Shown here in pieces: positions 58,576-64,000 of a stretch of 64,000 nucleotides of DNA (position 1 is the first letter of the stretch; every line of letters begins with the position of its first letter). Under the pieces are notes generated by a model that did not search any database, had not been told where the DNA came from, and saw nothing but the letters and a program-made list of their open reading frames with translations. Where the stretch lies: contig JAEZZI010000020.1 of assembly GCA_023418595.1 (NCBI GenBank), positions 1 to 64,000 on the forward strand. The letters run 5' to 3'. Source of the DNA: Pseudomonadota bacterium. Its GTDB lineage: Bacteria > Pseudomonadota > Alphaproteobacteria > Sphingomonadales > Sphingomonadaceae. Position numbers and translations under genes: made by a program.

Positions 58576-59646
58576 ATGTCGGCGCTGGCGCGAGCCCTGA
58601 ACGAACCGGCCGTGGCGGCTGAACGTCCGCGCGTGCTGATCGTCGACGACAGTTCGGTCGCGCGCGCCGTGATCGAGCGGATCATCGGCGAAACCGCACG
58701 ATTCGAGGTCGCCGCCGCGTTGCCCGATGCGGCGACCGCGCTCGACTGGCTGTCGCGCGAGCGAGTCGACGTGATCCTGCTCGATATCGAAATGCCGGGC
58801 GTCGATGGCCTGACCGCGTTGCCCGACCTGATCGCATCGGCGCGGGGCGCGCGTATTCTGGTAGTGTCGTCGTCCGCACAGGACGGGGCATCGACCAGCG
58901 TGCAGGCGCTGGCGCTGGGTGCCGCCGATACGCTGGTCAAACCGGTCGCGGGAAGCCTGGCGGGCCAGTTCACCCAAGCGCTGGTCGATCGGTTGGCGCG
59001 ACTGACCGGCGATGGCGAGGCCGTCGAGGCGCGCGGCGAGCGCGGTACCGTCACCAATGCCCAGCCGTTCGGCATGATCGACCTGCTCGCAATCGGCGCC
59101 TCGACCGGGGGCATTCACGCCCTAGGACAATTGCTCAGGGCATTACCGGGCAGCTTCGACGCACCGATCCTGATTACCCAGCACTTGCCGGGCACCTTCA
59201 TACCCTATTTCGCGGCGCAGGTGGCGGTGCTTGCCGGGCGTCCGTGCGACGTTGCCGCCGACAGCATGCGGGTGCGCGCGGGGCGAGTCATCATCGCACC
59301 GGGCGACGCGCATATCCGGGTGGTCAGAACCAGCGACGGCGCCGCGATCCGGCTGGACCGCGCGCGCGCGGCGAGCGGCTGCATGCCATCGGTCGATCCG
59401 ATGTTCGAATCGGTCGCGCAGATCTTCGGCGACCGCGCGTGCGGGGTGGTGTTGAGCGGCATGGGCCGGGACGGGCTCGATGGCGCACGAATCCTTTCCA
59501 ATGCAGGGGGCGCCGTGGTGGCTCAGGACAAAGCGACGTCGGTGGTGTGGGGTATGCCCGGCGCGGTGGCGCAGGCGGGCATCGCGCGCGCGATCCTGCC
59601 GCCCGACGTGATCGGTCGCCTGCTGGCGACGGGACGCAGCTTGTGA
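58576..59646 (+). CDS. cheB: Chemotaxis protein-glutamate methylesterase CheB
   Basis: 356 residues. N-terminal receiver (VLIVDDSSVARAVIERI, DVILLDIEMPGVDGLTAL) and C-terminal esterase domain with IGASTGGIHAL (Ser), ILITQHLPGTFIPYF (His) and VVLSGMGRDGLDGA (Asp). Removes methyl groups from receptors. Nine bases after cheY. Confidence 0.95.
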   Translation: MSALARALNEPAVAAERPRVLIVDDSSVARAVIERIIGETARFEVAAALPDAATALDWLSRERVDVILLDIEMPGVDGLTALPDLIASARGARILVVSSSAQDGASTSVQALALGAADTLVKPVAGSLAGQFTQALVDRLARLTGDGEAVEARGERGTVTNAQPFGMIDLLAIGASTGGIHALGQLLRALPGSFDAPILITQHLPGTFIPYFAAQVAVLAGRPCDVAADSMRVRAGRVIIAPGDAHIRVVRTSDGAAIRLDRARAASGCMPSVDPMFESVAQIFGDRACGVVLSGMGRDGLDGARILSNAGGAVVAQDKATSVVWGMPGAVAQAGIARAILPPDVIGRLLATGRSL

Positions 59647-60485
59647 GCTATCAGGCACCGATCGCGCCCGCCGCCGGGCCTGCCAGCCGCTCGATCGAGG
59701 TGATCGCGGCGACGCTGGAGGCGCATACCGGCCAGCGCATCGCCCAGAATCGGATGTGGCGGGTGGAAACGTCGTTGAAGCCGTTGCTGAGGGAACACGG
59801 GCTGTGTTCGCTCGACGCGCTGGCGAACCGGCTGGCCGAGGGACGCGACACGCGACTGATCGGTCAGGTGATCGACGCGCTGCTCAATCAGGAAACCAGC
59901 TTCTTTCGCGACGGCGGCGTGCTGGAGGAAGCGGTCGATGCGGTGCTGGCGATGGATTTCGGCACCGTGCGGCGACGTGCGCGCATCTGGTCCGCAGGCT
60001 GTTCCACGGGGCAGGAGCCGCTGTCGCTCGCCATCCTGCTTTCCGAACGGCTGTCGCAGAAATCGGGGGTGTTTCCCGAAATCCAGGCGACCGACGTGTC
60101 CGAATCGGCGATCGCGCGCGCCCAGGCCGGCCGCTATTCGCAATTCGAAATCCAGCGCGGGATGCCGATCCGCCGCATGATTACCTGGTTCGACGGAAAT
60201 GACGAGGTGTGGAGCGCCAAGGCCGAGTTGATCCGGCGCCTGTCCTATCGCCGCGCCAGTCTGCTCGATGCGCCGACGACCGTCGGGCAATTCGACCTGA
60301 TCCTGTGCCGCAACGTTCTGTTCTATTTTTCCGCCGCCATTCGCGCGCGCGCCTTTGCCCGCATCGCGGAGGCGCTTCGTCCCGGCGGGTTGCTGGTGCT
60401 CGGCGCGGGTGAGACGGTGATCGGCCAGACCGATCTGCTCAAGCCTTCGGCAAAGCATCGCGGTTTCTACGAGCGTGCCGATTGA
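59643..60485 (+). CDS. cheR: Chemotaxis methyltransferase CheR
   Basis: 280 residues from GTG 59643, overlapping the cheB stop (GTGA). N-terminal helical domain, then IGQVIDALLNQETSFFRDGGVLEE, ARIWSAGCSTGQEPLSLAILL (SAM site), IQATDVSESAIARAQAGRYSQFE and FDLILCRNVLFYFSAAIRAR. Methylates receptor glutamates. The operon has no receptor (MCP) or cheD gene inside the window. Confidence 0.95.
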   Translation: MSYQAPIAPAAGPASRSIEVIAATLEAHTGQRIAQNRMWRVETSLKPLLREHGLCSLDALANRLAEGRDTRLIGQVIDALLNQETSFFRDGGVLEEAVDAVLAMDFGTVRRRARIWSAGCSTGQEPLSLAILLSERLSQKSGVFPEIQATDVSESAIARAQAGRYSQFEIQRGMPIRRMITWFDGNDEVWSAKAELIRRLSYRRASLLDAPTTVGQFDLILCRNVLFYFSAAIRARAFARIAEALRPGGLLVLGAGETVIGQTDLLKPSAKHRGFYERAD

Positions 60486-60543
60486 TTGAAATAGGCGGGT
60501 AAACGCCGCATGGATGGGCGCGACCTGATGTTCGGGACCGCTT

Positions 60544-61233
60544 ATGCAAGTGATCGACGCGCCTTCGCCCAATTTCAACGATCGGTCGCTGCCGATCACG
60601 ATGATCGTGCTGCATTATACCGGCATGGAGACCGGAGAGGCCGCGATCGAGCGGCTGCGCGATCCCGCCGCCAAGGTATCGTCGCACTATCTGGTCGCCG
60701 AGGACGGCACTGTGCTGCGGTTGGTCGATGAGGACAAGCGCGCCTGGCACGCGGGTCGATCGCACTGGCGCGGGGTGAAGGATATCAATTCGGCGAGCGT
60801 CGGGATCGAAATCGTCAACCCCGGTCACGAATGGGGATATCGCCCCTTCCCGGACGAACAGATCGCGGCGGTGATCCGGCTGGTTCACGAGATCAAGGAT
60901 CGATACGATATTACCCGCGGCAACATCGTCGGCCATTCGGACATTGCCCCTGCCCGCAAGCAGGATCCCGGCGAGTTGTTTCCGTGGGGAAAGCTGGCGC
61001 GGTTGCGACTGGCACTGCCACGTCCAACGAAAAAACTGATGGACCCCGGCTGGACCGATGGCGGCTTTCTCCTCGCGCTCGAACGCTTCGGCTATGATGT
61101 CGAGGATGGACCGGCGGCCGTCACCGCGTTTCAGCGGCGGTTCCGGCCCGAGATGGTGGACGGTATCGTCGATGCCGAATGCCGGATGCTGCTGCTCGCG
61201 CTTTTGCTTCCCAAACCGCGAGGCGACGACTAG
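60544..61233 (+). CDS. N-acetylmuramoyl-L-alanine amidase (AmiD-type)
   Basis: 229 residues. Amidase_2 domain: ITMIVLHYTGMETGEAAIERL (zinc His24), VSSHYLVAEDG, RAWHAGRSHWRG, NIVGHSDIAPARKQDPGELFPW (His and Asp/Lys site). C-terminal mini peptidoglycan-binding domain (LERFGYDVEDGPAAVTAFQRRF). No clear signal peptide. Cleaves stem peptides from muropeptides; recycling or hydrolysis of murein fragments. Directly precedes rnpB. Confidence 0.85.
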   Translation: MQVIDAPSPNFNDRSLPITMIVLHYTGMETGEAAIERLRDPAAKVSSHYLVAEDGTVLRLVDEDKRAWHAGRSHWRGVKDINSASVGIEIVNPGHEWGYRPFPDEQIAAVIRLVHEIKDRYDITRGNIVGHSDIAPARKQDPGELFPWGKLARLRLALPRPTKKLMDPGWTDGGFLLALERFGYDVEDGPAAVTAFQRRFRPEMVDGIVDAECRMLLLALLLPKPRGDD

Positions 61234-61242
61234 ATCACGTTA

Positions 61243-61612
61243 CGCCAGAGGGTCGGGCGACCGCGTTGCGAGGTAACTCGCACCGAGGAAAGTCCGGGCT
61301 CCACGAAACGACGGTGCCGGGTAACGCCCGGCGGGGGCGACCCCAGGGAAAGTGCCACAGAGAGCAGGCGGCCTGGCTTCATGCCCGGTTACGGTGAAAG
61401 GGTGCGGTAAGAGCGCACCGCGCGGCTGGTAACAGTCGCGGCATGGCAAACCCCACCGGGAGCAAGACCGAATAGGGACGGCATTTGGGCCTTGTTTCGG
61501 CCCGTCGTCCGGGTTGGTTGCTTGAGGCGGCGCGCAAGCGCCGTCCTAGAGGAATGGTCGCACAGTTCCTGCAAAGGGACGGACAGAACCCGGCTTACAG
61601 ACCCTCTGGCGC
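61243..61612 (+). ncRNA. rnpB: RNase P RNA (bacterial class A)
   Basis: P1 is formed by CGCCAGAGGGTC (61243-61254) and GACCCTCTGGCG (61600-61611). Conserved core GAGGAAAGTCCGGGCTCC, GAAAGTGCCACAGAGA-type CR region (AGGGAAAGTGCCACAGAGAGC), GGTAAGAGCGCACC and the 3' CRs AACCCGGCTTACAGACC are all present. It is the catalytic RNA that matures tRNA 5' ends. Strand is plus, between the amidase and trxB genes. Confidence 0.95.
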
Positions 61613-61733
61613 TATTCCCTCCACAAGATTCGCTATGCTTCCGTGCCCCGGCACCCCGACCCATGTTGCGTCAGGCGGTGCCGTTCCCCTAGATGCGGCA
61701 TCGCCACTTTCATTTCGACGAGACCCCCCACCC

Positions 61734-62705
61734 ATGACCGCCACCCATTCGACCCGCATGCTGATCCTCGGCTCCGGCCCTGCAGGGCTGTCCGCCGCGA
61801 TTTACGGCGCGCGCGCCGGGATGGCGCCGATCGTCGTTCAGGGCATCCAGCCGGGCGGCCAGCTGACCACCACCACCGATGTCGAGAATTATCCGGGCTT
61901 CCGCGACGTCATCCAGGGTCCGTGGCTGATGGAGGAAATGACCGCGCAGGCCGAACATGTGGGTACCCGCATGATGTATGACACGATCGTCGACGTCGAC
62001 CTGTCGCAGCGCCCGTTCAAGCTGACCGGCGACGGCGGCACCGTCTATCATGGCGATGTGCTGGTGATCGCGACCGGCGCGCAGGCCAAGTGGCTGGGGA
62101 TGGAGTCGGAAGAGGCGCTGAAGGGAAAAGGTGTATCCGCCTGCGCCACTTGCGACGGTTTCTTCTATCGCGGCAAGAAGGTCGCGGTGATCGGCGGTGG
62201 CAATACCGCGGTCGAGGAAGCCCTGTACCTGACCAACCACAGCCATGACGTTACGCTGATCCACCGCCGGGATTCTCTGCGCGCGGAAAAGATCCTGCAG
62301 GACCGCCTGTTCGCCAACGAACGCATCACCGTTTTGTGGAACAAAGCAGTCGACAAATTCGTCGGCGGCGGCCAGCCCGAAGGCCTGGTCGCGCTCGAAC
62401 TGCGCGACACGGCGACGGGCGAAACATCCACGCTGGAAGTCGAAGGCGGCTTCGTCGCGATCGGCCACCATCCCGCGACCGAATTGTTCCGCGGCCATGT
62501 CGAACTGGACGAGGACCACTATATCAAGGTAGTGCCAGGCACCACGCGGACCAACGTTCCGGGCGTATTCGCGTGCGGCGACGTGATGGACAAGGTCTAT
62601 CGTCAGGCGGTGACCGCTGCGGGCACCGGCTGCATGGCGGCGCTGGACGCCGAGCGGTTCCTGGCGGAGGTGGATTTCGAACAGGTCGCCGAAGCGGCGG
62701 AGTAG
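61734..62705 (+). CDS. trxB: Thioredoxin-disulfide reductase
   Basis: 323 residues from ATG 61734 (longer frames run over rnpB). FAD site MLILGSGPAGLSAAIY, QPGGQLTTTTDVENYPGF, redox pair ACATC (Cys137/Cys140), NADPH site KVAVIGGGNTAVEEALYL and C-terminal GVFACGDVMDKVYRQAVTAAGTGCMAAL. Reduces thioredoxin with NADPH. Confidence 0.95.
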   Translation: MTATHSTRMLILGSGPAGLSAAIYGARAGMAPIVVQGIQPGGQLTTTTDVENYPGFRDVIQGPWLMEEMTAQAEHVGTRMMYDTIVDVDLSQRPFKLTGDGGTVYHGDVLVIATGAQAKWLGMESEEALKGKGVSACATCDGFFYRGKKVAVIGGGNTAVEEALYLTNHSHDVTLIHRRDSLRAEKILQDRLFANERITVLWNKAVDKFVGGGQPEGLVALELRDTATGETSTLEVEGGFVAIGHHPATELFRGHVELDEDHYIKVVPGTTRTNVPGVFACGDVMDKVYRQAVTAAGTGCMAALDAERFLAEVDFEQVAEAAE

Positions 62706-62720
62706 GTTGCTTCCATAAGC

Positions 62721-62795
62721 CGTCATCCCAGCGAGAGCTGGGATATCAGGCCGCATTCTAAACCGCTTGATATCCCAGCTTCCGCTGGGATGACG
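62721..62795. repeat. REP-like palindrome, family 4
   Basis: CGTCATCCCAGCGAGAGCTG at 62721 and its complement CAGCTTCCGCTGGGATGACG ending at 62795, with GATATCA/TGATATC inside, form a long hairpin after trxB and before the convergent hydrolase gene. Probably also a bidirectional terminator. Confidence 0.75.
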
Positions 62796-63593
62796 TTATT
62801 TGAAGATTTGAAGCGCTTCGATTACCCGGTCGAACAGCCAATCGGCATCGCCTGCTCGTGCGAAGCTGTGGCTGGCCGTATCGCGTACAGCGATATCGGC
62901 GCGCGCACGGATCGCCGCAAAACCGGACTGCGCGAACGCCGCGCGAAAGGCGATGGCGGTGTTGTCGCGTTCGGCGAGTAGGATCGTCGTCGGTGCGTTC
63001 GATGATTCCAGTGCCTTGGCCATGGCGTCGGCGAGCGGATTGTCCTTGCGCGGCGGTCGAGCCGAATTTCTCAACCCTTTGACAAGTTTGCCGATATTCA
63101 CGCCTCCGCTGGCCAGTCTCAACCATTGGCGCGGGTCGCGCAGCCGCTGTGCATAGCGGGCGCGGATCGCGGCCGGTGGGGGAAGGTCGCTTTCGCCCTC
63201 TATCACCCAGGGGTTGGCGAGCAGCAGCGCGTCGATCCCGGCGCGCTGGTGAAACAGCGCCAGCGCGGTCGCAGCGTCGCAATTGCCGAAGCCGACCATG
63301 CGTTCGACCGGCAATGCCTGGCGGAATGTCCGCGCCGCGGCGGCGATGTCGTCGCCGCTTTCGCGGAAAGCCCGATTCCGGCCTTCGGAATCGCCGATGC
63401 CGCGCCGGTCGAAGCGCATGACCGGATAGCCGGCAGCCGCCACGCGCTGCGCGAGCAAAGCCATTCCGCGATGCGCGCCGATGCGGATTTCGTTGCCGCC
63501 CGAGACGATCAGCAAGCCGGTGCGACCCTCGGCATGATCGAGCGTTCCCGCGAGCCGGTCGCCGCCGCAATCGAAACCGATCACTTCGCGCAT
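62796..63593 (-). CDS. Exosortase A system-associated hydrolase 1 (alpha/beta hydrolase)
   Basis: 265 residues from ATG 63593 (MREVIGF). alpha/beta-hydrolase: DRLAGTLDHAEGRTGLLIVSGGNEIRIGAHRGMA, VMRFDRRGIGDSEG, RMVGFGNCDAATALALF (nucleophile elbow GxCxxA-like, Cys in place of Ser), and LLAERDNTAIAF. Matches the 'hydrolase 1, exosortase A system-associated' family. Overlaps the next gene by 13 bases. Confidence 0.75.
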   Translation of the reverse strand: MREVIGFDCGGDRLAGTLDHAEGRTGLLIVSGGNEIRIGAHRGMALLAQRVAAAGYPVMRFDRRGIGDSEGRNRAFRESGDDIAAAARTFRQALPVERMVGFGNCDAATALALFHQRAGIDALLLANPWVIEGESDLPPPAAIRARYAQRLRDPRQWLRLASGGVNIGKLVKGLRNSARPPRKDNPLADAMAKALESSNAPTTILLAERDNTAIAFRAAFAQSGFAAIRARADIAVRDTASHSFARAGDADWLFDRVIEALQIFK

Positions 63594-64000
63594 CGGGCGA
63601 TCCAGTCGGCGATGTCGTCGGCCAGCGCGTCGGCGAGGGCAAGATCCTGGTCGGGTTCCAACCTTCGCCACAAAGGCGCGCCATCGAGGTGGCGATCGGC
63701 GGGGGCCGGGTCGCCGGTCAAGCGAACGATGCGCGTACGATCGCGAGACGTCAGAGCGGCATTATGAAGATCGGCCAGCAAGTCATTGGAAATGCGATTG
63801 CCCGCAATCTCGCTCATCGCCGATACTCGGGGCCACGCGATCGGCTCACCATCCTCCAGCGCCGCCGCTTTGGCGATGCGACCCAGTTCGCGGTGCAGCG
63901 AGGGGCCGTCCTGAGGGCTCAACCACCAGCGGCTGGCGACATCGGCCGCAGCATCGATCAGCGCGCCGCCCCGGATGGCGATGCTGTGGATTTCGGGATG
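63581..64000 (-). CDS. Exosortase A system-associated hydrolase 2, C-terminal part (5' end outside window)
   Basis: The minus frame is open from 64000 through 63581 (about 139 codons), entering from the right. GGALIDAAADVASRWWL, then SDLLADLHNAAL-like helices, RIVRLTGDPAPADRHLDGAPLWRRLEPDQDLALADALADDIADWI. Ending and coupling to hydrolase 1 fit the second exosortase-A-associated hydrolase; the catalytic half is not visible. Confidence 0.55.
   Translation of the reverse strand, partial: HPEIHSIAIRGGALIDAAADVASRWWLSPQDGPSLHRELGRIAKAAALEDGEPIAWPRVSAMSEIAGNRISNDLLADLHNAALTSRDRTRIVRLTGDPAPADRHLDGAPLWRRLEPDQDLALADALADDIADWIARCAK

Noticed and set aside
36500..60600. Very long antisense frames opposite valS, hemB, cheA and other genes
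   Set aside because: They are mirror products of GC-rich codon use (biased third positions) and contain no domain-like sequence.
1..64000. CRISPR array
   Set aside because: No regularly spaced identical repeats of 25-40 bases were seen; the repeats present are isolated palindromes.

Overview
The window comes from an alphaproteobacterium of the Sphingomonas type. The evidence is the chromosomal gene content (chpT, a PopZ-like DUF2497 gene next to valS, a pcm-like gene before tolC, Mg-type hemB, exosortase-A-associated hydrolases), the high GC content, and several families of palindromic intergenic repeats typical of sphingomonads. There are two parts: a siphovirus-like prophage (about 1-29.9 kb, its left end outside the window) and ordinary chromosome (29.9-64 kb).

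Prophage, plus strand. 1-2.3 kb holds the end of a replication module. From 2.5 kb the packaging and head genes follow: TerS, a GIY-YIG homing-type nuclease wedged between TerS and TerL, TerL, DUF4055 portal, scaffold, major capsid protein, connectors and a MuF-like protein. An accessory (moron) island at 10.3-13.25 kb then interrupts the structural operon. It carries a secreted thermonuclease-like protein, a minus-strand trio (Cys-rich secreted peptide, DUF3862 lipoprotein, ribbon-helix-helix regulator), an S24-fold protein and a Rha/KilAC antirepressor with a strongly structured leader. Tail genes run from 13.3 to 24.4 kb, including a probable -1 frameshift in the tail-assembly chaperone (T6 slippery run near 15,180) and a tail protein with a transglutaminase-like Cys-His-Asp arrangement. 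Lysis genes (membrane proteins, endolysin, overlapping i-/o-spanin) end at 26.76 kb.

Prophage right end. About 410 bp without a convincing gene (26.89-27.30 kb) can form roughly ten consecutive hairpins and is my best candidate for an undescribed structured RNA. It is met from the other side by a minus-strand operon (29,689 to 27,304) of nine small genes with stop/start overlaps at nearly every junction. These include a T5orf172/GIY-YIG-like protein, an HNH endonuclease and several very short proteins. The prophage ends at a tRNA-Cys of which only the 5' half is recognisable here, so tRNA-Cys is the probable integration site.

Chromosome. pcm-like, tolC, popZ-like, a LOV-domain hybrid histidine kinase and valS run on plus. 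A lipid kinase (minus), hemB and an MFS/spermidine-synthase fusion follow, then a minus block: argJ, an FAD oxidoreductase, DUF6356, an AAC(3)-like acetyltransferase, tRNA-Thr(TGT), a DUF429-like protein, a serine hydrolase, rarA and a GT4 glycosyltransferase. After small genes and a cupin come rpoH and an RluA-family pseudouridine synthase (minus). A JAMM peptidase and chpT run directly into a compact chemotaxis operon cheA-cheW-cheY-cheB-cheR. Then come an AmiD-type amidase, the RNase P RNA gene rnpB, trxB, and at the right edge two exosortase-A-associated hydrolases. All function calls are from reading the sequence; no database search was run.
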